Shown here: piece after piece, positions 51,777-59,659 of the stretch
How positions within the stretch are numbered: the stretch's first letter is position 1
How the letters are laid out: each line of letters begins with the position of its first letter
From: Nonomuraea turcica
Lineage (GTDB): Bacteria > Actinomycetota > Actinomycetes > Streptosporangiales > Streptosporangiaceae
Direction of reading: 5' to 3'
NCBI RefSeq assembly: GCF_030718205.1
Contig: NZ_JAUZQF010000013.1
Span: forward strand, 186,001 to 250,000
DNA length: 64,000 nucleotides
Position numbers and translations under genes: made by a program
Notes under the pieces: model-generated
Seen by the model: the letters and a program-made list of their open reading frames with translations, nothing else
Database searches by the model: none
What the model was told of the DNA's origin: nothing

Positions 51777-52286
51777 CTATAGGTTAGCGATTCCTCCGGA
51801 TTCGTGGGCAAGCAGCCACTCTTTGACTGGTACGCCGTAGTAATACCCGCCATATCCCCCACCGGCCGGCAGCACCCGGTGGCAGGGGACGAACGGCGCG
51901 ATCAGGTTCTGCGCGCACGCCGACCCGGCCGCCCGCGCCGCCGTCTTCGGCAGTCCGGCCCGTTCGGCCAGCTCCGCGTACGAGACGGTGGTCCCCGCCT
52001 TGACCTCACGCAATGCCGCGTGCAGCCGCTTGCGCGTCGGGCTGCCGGGCTGGGAGACCGGGATGGCGTCCAGGGCGGCCAGGTCGCCCGCCAGGTACGC
52101 GCGGACGGCCTCCGACGCCGCCCCCAGGTCGTCCACCACCTCCAGGCCCTCCGCCTGGAGGGCGGGCGTGAGGCGGGCGTACATCTCCTTCGGGTCGGCG
52201 GTGAAGCCGGCCGCGACCAGGACTCCCTCGCGGGACAGCAGGGACAGGGGCCCCATGGGGGTCGGGATGAGCTGTGCAGCGATCAT
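51777..52286 (-). CDS. ogt: methylated-DNA--protein-cysteine S-methyltransferase
   Basis: 169 residues from the ATG at 52286, which overlaps the upstream alkA stop by 4 nt. The C-terminal domain has VSYAELAERAGLPKTAARA (recognition helix) and the active-site motif FVPCHRVLP, with acceptor Cys135. It repairs O6-alkylguanine by suicidal transfer to this Cys. It forms an operon with the Ada-AlkA fusion, an alkylation-repair unit. Confidence 0.93.
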   Translation of the reverse strand: MIAAQLIPTPMGPLSLLSREGVLVAAGFTADPKEMYARLTPALQAEGLEVVDDLGAASEAVRAYLAGDLAALDAIPVSQPGSPTRKRLHAALREVKAGTTVSYAELAERAGLPKTAARAAGSACAQNLIAPFVPCHRVLPAGGGYGGYYYGVPVKEWLLAHESGGIANL

Positions 52287-53668
52287 GATGAGCTCCAGAG
52301 GTGCAGCGCGGCGTAGGCCCGCCAGGGCCGCCACCGCTCGATGTGGTCGTCAGTGATGCCCAGGGCGGCCATGCGCTTCTTGAGCACGAGGTCGCCCGCG
52401 GGCCAGGCGTCGGGGTCGCGGAGCGCCCGCAACGCGATGTAGCTGGCCGTCCACGGGCCGATGCCGGGGACTTCGAGCAGTCCCGTCACCGCTTCCGCGG
52501 GGTCCTGGCCGCCGTCCAGGTCGATCTGGCCTTCGGCCAGGCGCGCGGCCAGGTCCTTGAGGGTCTCGATCCGGCGGTTGGTCAGGCCCAGGCCGGTGAG
52601 GTCGGTTTCCAGGAGGTGGGCCGGCGTGGGGAAGAGGCCGCCGGGGGCGGTGGCTCTGGCGACGATGCGGCCGAGCAGGGTACGGGCGCCGGCCACCGAG
52701 ATCTGCTGGCCCACCACTGCCCGCACCGCTAGCTCGAACCCGTCGAAGGCGCCCGGCACCCGCAATCCGGGCCGGGCCGCGACCAAAGGTCCGAGCGAGG
52801 TCTGGCCGAGGATCTCGGCGATGGCGTCCGGGTCGGCGTCCAGGTCGAGGAGGCGGCGGCAGCGGGCCACGACGCGGGCGAGCTGCCGCGTGTCGTCCAC
52901 CGCCACGTCCAGGGCGATGTGGTCCGGCCGCGGGGTGAGCGTGATCGTCCCACCCGGCACGGCCCGCGAGTACGACGTCCGGTCCGCCACCTCCAGCCCC
53001 GGAATCGCCCGGGAGGCCAGGAACGCGAAGACCCCCTCCACGTCGTACGGCTCCCGCCGGTGCAGCCGCAGCCTGAGCATCGCGTCGGAGACCCGCGGTC
53101 CGGCCGTGGCCCGAAGCTCGCTGGGCGTGAACCCGTACGTCTCCCGCATCGTCGCGTTGAACTGCCGCACGCTCCCGAACCCGGCCGCGAACGCCACCTC
53201 CGTCACCGGCAGCCCCGTCTCCGTCAGGAGTTGTTTGGCCAGCAGCAGCCGCTTCGTCCGCGCCACCGCAAGCGGCCCGACACCCAGCTCGGCCACGAAC
53301 AGCCGGTGCAGGTGCCGCTCGGTGATGTGCAACCGCCTGGCCAGCCCCACGACGCCCTGCTCATCGGCCCCGCCGTCGTCGATCAGCCGCAAGGCCCGGC
53401 CGACGAGGTCGCCGCGCACGTCCCAGCCGGGGTCGCCGGGCGAGAGCTCGGGACGGCAACGCTTGCACGGGCGGAACCCGGCGGCCTCGGCTGAGGCCGC
53501 GTGCCGGTAGAAACGCACGTTGCGCGAGGCCGGCGTACGGGCGGGGCAGATCGGGCGGCAGTAGATGCGCGTCGTCGTCACCGCCGTGTAGAAGCGCCCG
53601 TCGAACCGGGCGTCCCTGGCCGAGACGGCCCGGTAGCAGGAGTCGAAGTCGAGCTCTAGTGGTGACAT
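52283..53668 (-). CDS. alkA: Ada-AlkA fusion: methyl-phosphotriester sensor and 3-methyladenine glycosylase
   Basis: 461 residues from the ATG at 53668; the longer open frame is spurious. The Ada zinc domain has Cys37, Cys41, Cys68 and Cys71, the same spacing as Ada Cys38/42/69/72, so the first is the likely methyl acceptor. An AraC-type HTH pair follows (LARRLHITERHLHRLF; LPVTEVAFAAGFGSVRQFN). The C-terminal AlkA part has an HhH-GPD motif (LEVPGIGPWTASYIALRAL) and the catalytic Asp426 in WPAGDLVLKK. It should sense methylated phosphate backbone, activate transcription and excise alkylated bases. Confidence 0.93.
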   Translation of the reverse strand: MSPLELDFDSCYRAVSARDARFDGRFYTAVTTTRIYCRPICPARTPASRNVRFYRHAASAEAAGFRPCKRCRPELSPGDPGWDVRGDLVGRALRLIDDGGADEQGVVGLARRLHITERHLHRLFVAELGVGPLAVARTKRLLLAKQLLTETGLPVTEVAFAAGFGSVRQFNATMRETYGFTPSELRATAGPRVSDAMLRLRLHRREPYDVEGVFAFLASRAIPGLEVADRTSYSRAVPGGTITLTPRPDHIALDVAVDDTRQLARVVARCRRLLDLDADPDAIAEILGQTSLGPLVAARPGLRVPGAFDGFELAVRAVVGQQISVAGARTLLGRIVARATAPGGLFPTPAHLLETDLTGLGLTNRRIETLKDLAARLAEGQIDLDGGQDPAEAVTGLLEVPGIGPWTASYIALRALRDPDAWPAGDLVLKKRMAALGITDDHIERWRPWRAYAALHLWSSS

Positions 53669-53699
53669 GTCTTCGACGGTATGCGCTTGTGAGGGTGTT

Positions 53700-53773
53700 G
53701 ACTGGCGGAAATCGGACGCCACCGTCAAAGGGCAGGTCAGCAGGTCGTAGCCGCCGACTGGCAGGAATCGGAC
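53700..53773. promoter_or_regulatory. 18-nt direct repeats upstream of ada-alkA
   Basis: GACTGGCGGAAATCGGAC (53700-53717) and GACTGGCAGGAATCGGAC (53756-53773) match at 16 of 18 positions, with starts 56 nt apart. They lie upstream of the leftward ada-alkA/ogt operon. Since AraC-type proteins bind direct repeats, they may be the operator of the Ada half. Confidence 0.5.
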
Positions 53774-53781
53774 ATGGACTC

Positions 53782-55001
53782 TCAGGGGTGTCGGCGGAGC
53801 GGGGAGAAGAAGATCGGGATCCAGCTCATCGCCATGATCAGGGTGCCCAGCCACAGCGGGGAGCGCACGCCCCAGACCTCGCCGAGCGCGCCCGCCAGAA
53901 GACCACCCAGGCCGAGCGCGCCCATGAGCAGCAGCCGCATCGTGGCCGTCATCCGGCCGAGCATGGCGTCCGGCGTGACGCGTTGCCGCAGGCTGACGAG
54001 CAGCACGTTGTTGACCCCGGTGCGGAACGTCAGCACGAACCAGGCCGCCGCCCCCGCCCACAACCACGGCCCTCGGTCCAGGAACGGGATCACGAGCGAG
54101 GCAGGAGCCGTGGCCAGGCTGACGAGCCACGTTGCCCGGCCGGTGCCGAGGCGGCGGCCGATCAGGTGGGCGGACGACGAGCCCGCCAGCACGCCGAGCC
54201 CGCCGACCGCGAGGTACGTGCCCAGCACCCACTCCGGGTAGCCCAGCTCGCCGACGATGAGGACAGGCAGCAGTACCGAGCAGAGCGGGAATGCCAGGTT
54301 CGCCATCGCGCCCTGGACCAGGGCCGCTACGAGCACCTGGTTACCGAAGAGGAAACGTACGCCGGCCGAGATCTGCCGCGTGATCGGCTCCCTGCGTTCC
54401 ATGCGCGCCGGTGGTTCGGGGACGCCGCGGAGCCAGGCCGCCGACCACAGGTAGCTCAGGGCGTCCGCGAGTACGGCGACCGGCGCACCCGCGATCTGCA
54501 CCAGAACCCCGGCCGCGCTCCGCCCGGCGACGTCCATCCCCGCGCCCATTCCCACGAGCAGCGAGTTCGCCGACGTCAACCGCTCGCGCCCCACCAGTCC
54601 AGGCACGAGGCTCATCGACGCCACGTCGAACACCAACGTGCCCGCCCCACCAGGACCGCCACGGCGTACAGCTGCCCCATGGACAACCACCCGCCCCACC
54701 ACGCGACCGGCACCGACAGCAGCGCCCCCGCCCGCAGCAGATCGGTGGCGATCATCACCGGCCGCCGCCGCACCCGGTCCACCCAGGCCCCGGCCGGCAG
54801 TCCCAGCAGGAGCACCGTGAGCGTGCCGAGCGCCGACAACACCCCCACCTCGCCGGCCCCCGCGCCCAGTGTGGTCACGGCCAGCAGGGGCAGCGCGACG
54901 TAGCTGATCTGACTGCCGAGCTGGCTGACCGCCCCGGCCACGAAGAGGTTGCGAAACCCGCGAAACCGCAGCAGCGGCTCGTCCATCACAGTTGCTGACA
55001 T
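53782..55001 (-). pseudogene. MFS transporter, frameshifted
   Basis: Two open frames together encode one MFS transporter. The first (55001 to about 54645) begins MSATVMDEPLLRFRGF and ends in YAVAVLVG. The second resumes at once with GTLVFDVASMSLVPGLVG and runs to 53782 with six or more further helices. The break is at a run of CCCC on the plus strand (54645-54648; GGGG in the gene). A single lost G would explain it. It is either a real pseudogene or a homopolymer sequencing error. Motif and order of helices fit a DHA-type exporter. Confidence 0.75.
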
Positions 55002-55027
55002 GTCGGTCAGAGTGCTGAAGTGTCAGC
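54994..55027. promoter_or_regulatory. inverted repeat between the MFS pseudogene and ArsR-like regulator
   Basis: GTTGCTGACA (54991-55000) and TGTCAGCCAAC (55021-55031) form an imperfect inverted repeat of 10 bp with one bulge, spacer 20 nt. One arm covers the MFS start codon, so binding there would block both transcription and translation start. Confidence 0.4.
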
Positions 55028-55062
55028 CAACACCGCCATTGATTAAGTGACAGGCGAATCCA

Positions 55063-56025
55063 ATGACCCTGGACCTGACGTTCACGGCCCACGACCTCGC
55101 CAACACCCGCTTCGCGATCTCACCGCTCGGCGAGGTCGTGGCCAGCGTCCGCGTGGTGAAGGACCCGCAGGCGCACCCGCTCCTGCGCCCCTGGGTCGAC
55201 CAGGTGCGCCGGCGCCTCCAGAACGTCGGCTGGCGCCTGCTGTCCGATCTCGTCCCGGTGCCCACGATCACCATCGCGGGCTTCACCTGCACGCCGCCGT
55301 CCACGTCCATGCCGGACCTGGAGCTGGAACTCGCCACGATGCGGGGCGCGGCCGACCGGGTCCGCTCAGACCTGGACGAGATCCCAGGTCCGCGTACGAA
55401 ACGCGTCCAAGCCCTCTACGACGACCCGGAGCGGGGCCTGGAACGCCTGGCCAAGGAGGTCGAGGCCTACTGGCGGGCCGCGATGGCGCCCTACTGGCCG
55501 CGGATCAGGTCGTTGCTGGAGGGCGAGATCCTCTACCGGGCCAAGCTGCTCGCCGAGGGCGGTGCCCAGCGCATGCTGGCCGACCTCGACGAGGCCGTCA
55601 CCTGGGAGGATGGGACGCTGCGCATCAAGCATCGGTACGCGTCGGGAGTGCGCTCGCTGCGGGGGCTCGGGCTGCTGCTGGTGCCGTGCGTGTTCGTCGC
55701 GCCGCGGGTCTTCTCGGTTACCACGCCGCCGTACCAGCCCACCGTGCGCTACGCGCCGCGCGGCATCGCTACATTGTGGGAGCGCCGCGACCTGGAACCG
55801 CCCGAAGCGCTGGCCGCCGTGCTCGGCAGGACCCGCGCCCGGCTGCTGGCCGAGCTCGACCAGCCCGCCTCCACGCGCGACCTGGCCCGGCGCGCCGGGC
55901 TCTCCGAAGCCGGCGTCAACCAGCACCTCACCGCGCTCCGCAAGGCAGGATTGTGCTCGGCCCACCGTACGGGGCGATACGTGCTGTACGCGCGTACGGA
56001 GATCGCCGAGGCGCTACTTCGATGA
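55063..56025 (+). CDS. ArsR-type winged-helix regulator with DUF5937-like N-terminal domain
   Basis: 320 residues. The N-terminal two thirds (TFTAHDLANTRFAISPLGEV; VTWEDGTLRIKHRYASGVRS) match a family found with ArsR-type regulators. The C-terminus (about 250-320) is a winged helix: TRDLARRAGLSEAGVNQHLTALRKAGL, then HRTGRYVLYARTE. The gene is divergent from the MFS gene and probably regulates it. It overlaps the NYN gene tail-to-tail by 12 nt. Confidence 0.8.
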   Translation: MTLDLTFTAHDLANTRFAISPLGEVVASVRVVKDPQAHPLLRPWVDQVRRRLQNVGWRLLSDLVPVPTITIAGFTCTPPSTSMPDLELELATMRGAADRVRSDLDEIPGPRTKRVQALYDDPERGLERLAKEVEAYWRAAMAPYWPRIRSLLEGEILYRAKLLAEGGAQRMLADLDEAVTWEDGTLRIKHRYASGVRSLRGLGLLLVPCVFVAPRVFSVTTPPYQPTVRYAPRGIATLWERRDLEPPEALAAVLGRTRARLLAELDQPASTRDLARRAGLSEAGVNQHLTALRKAGLCSAHRTGRYVLYARTEIAEALLR

Positions 56026-56952
56026 GACCCCCACCCCCAGGTCGAACTCGCGGTAAACGCGGGCCCAGAAACCGTCACGCAGCCACACCCGGGCCTCGGG
56101 GAACGGCCGCAGCGAGTGGCCGAGCTCCTTCTCCGCCTCGATCAGCAGCTCCGTGTCGATCACGGTCGGCAGGATCGGCCCCGGCAGTAGGTCGCGGATG
56201 TTGTCGCGGCCACGGGTGAGGATCCACTTCTGCGCCACGTGCTCGCCCACGTCCTCCACGCGCGGCCGGCTCGGCCCGAGCTTGGCCACCTGCCCCGGCT
56301 TGGCGTGCGGCTTGGCGGGCGCGCGGCCGGCGAAGACCTGCGCGGGCGAGGGAGCGGCGGGCGGGGTGACGGGGACGGGTTGGGGAGCACGGCTGAAAAA
56401 CGGCCTCAGGAAATCAGCAGAGATCACTTCTACGGTGTCGGACTCCCACACCAGGCGCTCGGCCTGGTTGGTGCCGTACGGCGGCTCGACGCCCCACAGG
56501 TGGATACGCACGCCGTACGCCTGGGCGGCCTCCACCGCCGGGACCATGTCCTCGTCACCTGCCAGCAGGATCGTGTCGGTGACCGCATGATGTCTCGCCA
56601 GGGCCTCCAGATCGCTCCTGATCTGCGCGTCCACGCCTTTCTGCTGGCCACGGGCGTTCAGGTTGCCAAGTCGCACCTTGACCCAAGGGAGCTGGGCGAT
56701 GACCCGCTGGTCGACGGTGGGCACGCGGTCACGGGCGGCGTCATACCAATAGATCCGCAGAAGTTCGCCAGAAATACGTGCCTCTGCATGTTTCTGTAGA
56801 CTCTGGATGAGCTCATCAGCGGCCACCCGATATTCCTTGCGCTCCTTGGCGCCGAGCAGCACTTCACCTGCCGCCGCGTACAGATAACCGACATCCACTA
56901 GGACGGCGTACTTGGCTGCCACAGGATGCGGCATGAGGTCTGGGATGGCCAT
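56014..56952 (-). CDS. NYN-domain (PIN-like) putative RNase
   Basis: 312 residues. Residues 14-175 form an NYN/LabA-like domain: YAVLVDVGYLY (Asp20 and the following aromatic), RGQQKGVDAQIRSDLEAL with Asp, and TILLAGDEDMVPAVEAA with the acidic pair. These are the conserved metal-binding acidic residues. A Pro/Ala linker leads to a C-terminal helical domain (about 235-312). NYN proteins cleave RNA in a metal-dependent way; the target is unknown. Confidence 0.85.
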   Translation of the reverse strand: MAIPDLMPHPVAAKYAVLVDVGYLYAAAGEVLLGAKERKEYRVAADELIQSLQKHAEARISGELLRIYWYDAARDRVPTVDQRVIAQLPWVKVRLGNLNARGQQKGVDAQIRSDLEALARHHAVTDTILLAGDEDMVPAVEAAQAYGVRIHLWGVEPPYGTNQAERLVWESDTVEVISADFLRPFFSRAPQPVPVTPPAAPSPAQVFAGRAPAKPHAKPGQVAKLGPSRPRVEDVGEHVAQKWILTRGRDNIRDLLPGPILPTVIDTELLIEAEKELGHSLRPFPEARVWLRDGFWARVYREFDLGVGVSSK

Positions 56953-56987
56953 GTCGTCCTCCAGGCCGCGGTGTTAGTTGATCGGCC

Positions 56988-57018
56988 GACTATATACGCC
57001 TACTTTCTCTAGATAGTC
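56988..57018. promoter_or_regulatory. candidate regulatory/promoter stretch upstream of the NYN gene
   Basis: GACTAT (56988-56993) and ATAGTC (57013-57018) make a 6-bp inverted repeat. On the minus strand the left arm lies inside TATAGT, a good -10 hexamer about 40 nt before the NYN start codon. No matching -35 at 17 nt is seen. Confidence 0.35.
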
Positions 57019-57059
57019 CCAACTCCCGGCGAGCTTGACACCCGTTTCCCAGGATCTAT

Positions 57060-57260
57060 CTAAGGTAGAGCGCTCATCCGCCATGCCGACTTCCCGGGAA
57101 GGACAGGCTTACGCATGCCTCTGGCGGGGTTTCGCCATGTTTGCCGACGGGGTTGGAGAGGCGTTGACGGTTGGGCGTGTCGTGTGGCGAGCGCGGTCAC
57201 CAACGCGGCGATCTCCTCGGGCGTGGCGTCGCCCCGGACAATACGCAGATGTGGCGTCAT
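57060..57260 (-). CDS. acyl-CoA carboxylase epsilon subunit
   Basis: 66 residues from an ATG at 57260 that overlaps the beta-subunit stop by 4 nt (ATGA). The sequence LRIVRGDATPEEIAALVTAL and the C-terminal W-x-x-P...PGKSAWRMSALP are typical of the small epsilon subunit of actinobacterial acyl-CoA carboxylases. The epsilon subunit stabilises the alpha-beta complex and raises activity. It was found by reading below the usual length cut-off. Confidence 0.88.
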   Translation of the reverse strand: MTPHLRIVRGDATPEEIAALVTALATRHAQPSTPLQPRRQTWRNPARGMRKPVLPGKSAWRMSALP

Positions 57261-58846
57261 AGCGGGATGTTCCCATGCTTCTTCGGCGGGAGCGTGGCCC
57301 GCTTGTTCCGCAGCGCGCGCAGCGCCCTGACGACCTGGGGCCGGGTCTCGGACGGCCGGATCACCGCGTCCACGTAGCCGCGCTCCGCCGCGATGTATGG
57401 GTTGGCCAGCGTGTCCTCGTACTCGGTGACGAGCCTGGCCCGCTCGGTGTCCGAATCCTCGGCGGCGGCCAGCTCGCGCCGGTAAAGAATGTTGACCGCG
57501 CCCTGTGCGCCCATGACCGCGATCTGCGCGGTGGGCCAGGCCAAGTTGACGTCCGCGCCGAGGTGCTTGGACCCCATGACGTCGTACGCGCCGCCGTACG
57601 CCTTCCTGGTGATCACCGTGATCAGCGGCACGGTGGCCTCGGCGTAGGCGTAGAGGAGCTTGGCACCGCGGCGGATGATTCCGTTCCATTCCTGATCCGT
57701 GCCGGGCAGGAAACCCGGTACATCAACGAAAGTCAGGATTGGAATATTAAAAGCATCACATGTTCGAATAAATCTCGCGGCCTTCTCGGATGCGTTGATA
57801 TCCAGACATCCGGCGAAATGCATGGGCTGGTTCGCGACCACCCCGACCGGCTGGCCGTCCACCCGGCCGTACCCCACGACGACGTTCGGCGCGAACAATG
57901 CGTGCACTTCCAGGAACTCTCCGTCGTCGAGCACGTGCTCGATCACCCGGTGCATGTCGTACGGCTGGTTCGGCGAGTCCGGGATCACCTCGTCCAGCTC
58001 GGGATCCGGCTCCAGATCCGCGGCGGCCTCGAACACCGGCGCCTCGTCGAGGTTGTTCGACGGCAGGTACGACAGCAGCGCCTTGACGTAGTCGAGCGCG
58101 TCCTCCTCGTCGGCGGCCTGGTAGTGCGCCACGCCCGACTTCGTGTTGTGCGTGCGGGCCCCGCCGAGCTCCTCGAACGTGACCTCCTCACCCGTCACCG
58201 TCTTGATCACGTCCGGGCCCGTGATGAACATCTGCGACGTCTGGTCCACCATCACGACGAAGTCGGTCAGCGCGGGGGAGTAGACGTGCCCGCCGGCCGC
58301 GGCGCCCATGATGAGCGAGATCTGCGGGATCACGCCGGAGGCGTGCACGTTGCGCTTGAAGATCTCCGCATAGAGGCCGAGCGCGACCACGCCCTCCTGG
58401 ATCCGCGCGCCGCCGCCCTCGTTGATCCCGATGATCGGGCAGCCGGTCTTGAGCGCCATGTCCAGGACCTTGACGATCTTCTCGCCGTACACCTCGCCGA
58501 GCGAGCCGCCGAACACGGTCACGTCCTGCGAGAACACGCACACCTGCCGCCCGTCGACGGTGCCGTGCCCAGTGATCACCCCGTCGCCGTACGGCCGTCG
58601 CTTGTCCAGCCCGAACATGGTGGACCGGTGCCTGGCGAACTCGTCGAACTCCACGAACGAGCCCTCGTCCAGCAGCGTGAGCACCCGCTCCCTGGCCGTC
58701 ATCTTGCCCTTGGCGTGCTGCTTCTCCACCGCCGCCGCGGACCCGGCGTGCACGGCCTCGTCGAGGCGGCGCTCGAGGTCAGCGATCTTTCCGGCAGTCG
58801 TATGGATATCCGGCTTGTCCGGGATGGATTCCGCAGCTCCACTCAT
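57257..58846 (-). CDS. acyl-CoA carboxylase beta subunit (carboxyltransferase)
   Basis: 529 residues. It has the two-halved crotonase-like carboxyltransferase layout. The N-terminal half includes GKMTARERVLTLLDEGSFVE, FSQDVTVFGGSLGEVYGEKI, GGGARIQEGVVAL and IMGAAAGGHVYSPALTDFV. The C-terminal half includes FVDVPGFLPGTDQEWNGIIR and the oxyanion loop ITRKAYGGAYDVMGSKHLG. It transfers carboxyl from biotin to acetyl-, propionyl- or similar CoA. Its alpha partner could be the gene at 2472 or another elsewhere. The chain-length preference cannot be assigned. Confidence 0.93.
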   Translation of the reverse strand: MSGAAESIPDKPDIHTTAGKIADLERRLDEAVHAGSAAAVEKQHAKGKMTARERVLTLLDEGSFVEFDEFARHRSTMFGLDKRRPYGDGVITGHGTVDGRQVCVFSQDVTVFGGSLGEVYGEKIVKVLDMALKTGCPIIGINEGGGARIQEGVVALGLYAEIFKRNVHASGVIPQISLIMGAAAGGHVYSPALTDFVVMVDQTSQMFITGPDVIKTVTGEEVTFEELGGARTHNTKSGVAHYQAADEEDALDYVKALLSYLPSNNLDEAPVFEAAADLEPDPELDEVIPDSPNQPYDMHRVIEHVLDDGEFLEVHALFAPNVVVGYGRVDGQPVGVVANQPMHFAGCLDINASEKAARFIRTCDAFNIPILTFVDVPGFLPGTDQEWNGIIRRGAKLLYAYAEATVPLITVITRKAYGGAYDVMGSKHLGADVNLAWPTAQIAVMGAQGAVNILYRRELAAAEDSDTERARLVTEYEDTLANPYIAAERGYVDAVIRPSETRPQVVRALRALRNKRATLPPKKHGNIPL

Positions 58847-58882
58847 ACGCGCAAGGCTAGTCTCTCCTCATAGATTGGTTCC

Positions 58883-59659
58883 ATGACGGATGCCGTTCGC
58901 ACCCAGGGCCTGTTCAAGCGCTATGGACAGCAGGTCGCGGTGGCCGGAGTCGATCTCGTCGTCCCCGCCGGCAGCTTCGCGGGCCTGGTCGGGCCCAACG
59001 GCGCGGGCAAGACGACCACGCTCAGCATGATCACTGGGTTGCTCCGGCCGGATGGCGGGTCGGCCGAGGTGGACGGGCTTCATGTGTGGCGCGATCCCGT
59101 CGAGGTCAAGGCCCGCATCGGGGTGCTGCCGGAGGGTTTGCGGCTGTTCGAGCGGCTGTCGGGCCGCGAGCTGCTCCTCTACGCGGGGCGGTTGCGCGGC
59201 ATCCCCAAAGGCGAGGTGGAGCAGCGGGCCGGCGAGCTGCTGCACCTGATGGACCTGGCCGGCGCCGCCGACAAGCTGGTCGTGGACTACTCCACCGGCA
59301 TGCGCAAGAAGATCGGCCTGGCGGCCGCGTTATTGCACAACCCGTCGGTGTTGTTCCTGGACGAGCCGTTCGAGGGTGTCGATCCGGTCAGCGCCAACAC
59401 GCTCACCGAGGTGCTCCAGCGCTTCACCGCCTCCGGCTCGACGGTCATTTTCTCCAGTCACGTGATGGACCTGGTCGAGCGGCTGTGCGACTGGGTGTCG
59501 GTGATGAATGCGGGACACATCGTGGCGCAGGGGTCACTGGAGCAGGTGCGCGGCGGCCGCAGCCTCAACCAGGCATTCCTTGACCTGGTCGGCGGCTCGG
59601 CGCAGGGCCGCGAGGCGGGACTGACCTGGCTGGGCGCCAGGACCAAGGAAGCCCCATGA
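58883..59659 (+). CDS. ABC transporter ATP-binding protein
   Basis: 258 residues. Walker A is GPNGAGKTTTL (about 37-47), the signature is YSTGMRKKIGLAAALL (a TGM variant of LSGGQ), and Walker B is PSVLFLDEPFEGVD. A His switch follows in IFSSHVMDLVERL. It is paired with the membrane gene that overlaps its stop by 4 nt, giving an exporter-type ABC system. The substrate is unknown. Confidence 0.93.
   Translation: MTDAVRTQGLFKRYGQQVAVAGVDLVVPAGSFAGLVGPNGAGKTTTLSMITGLLRPDGGSAEVDGLHVWRDPVEVKARIGVLPEGLRLFERLSGRELLLYAGRLRGIPKGEVEQRAGELLHLMDLAGAADKLVVDYSTGMRKKIGLAAALLHNPSVLFLDEPFEGVDPVSANTLTEVLQRFTASGSTVIFSSHVMDLVERLCDWVSVMNAGHIVAQGSLEQVRGGRSLNQAFLDLVGGSAQGREAGLTWLGARTKEAP

Noticed and set aside
54612..55001. 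separate small membrane protein gene
   Set aside because: Its product is the first part of an MFS transporter that continues in the neighbouring frame, so I merged both into a frameshifted gene.
57115..57330. small plus-strand gene downstream of the TTGACA promoter
   Set aside because: The frame lies antisense to the epsilon and beta subunit ends, and its Arg/Ala/Ser-rich product shows no feature of a real protein.
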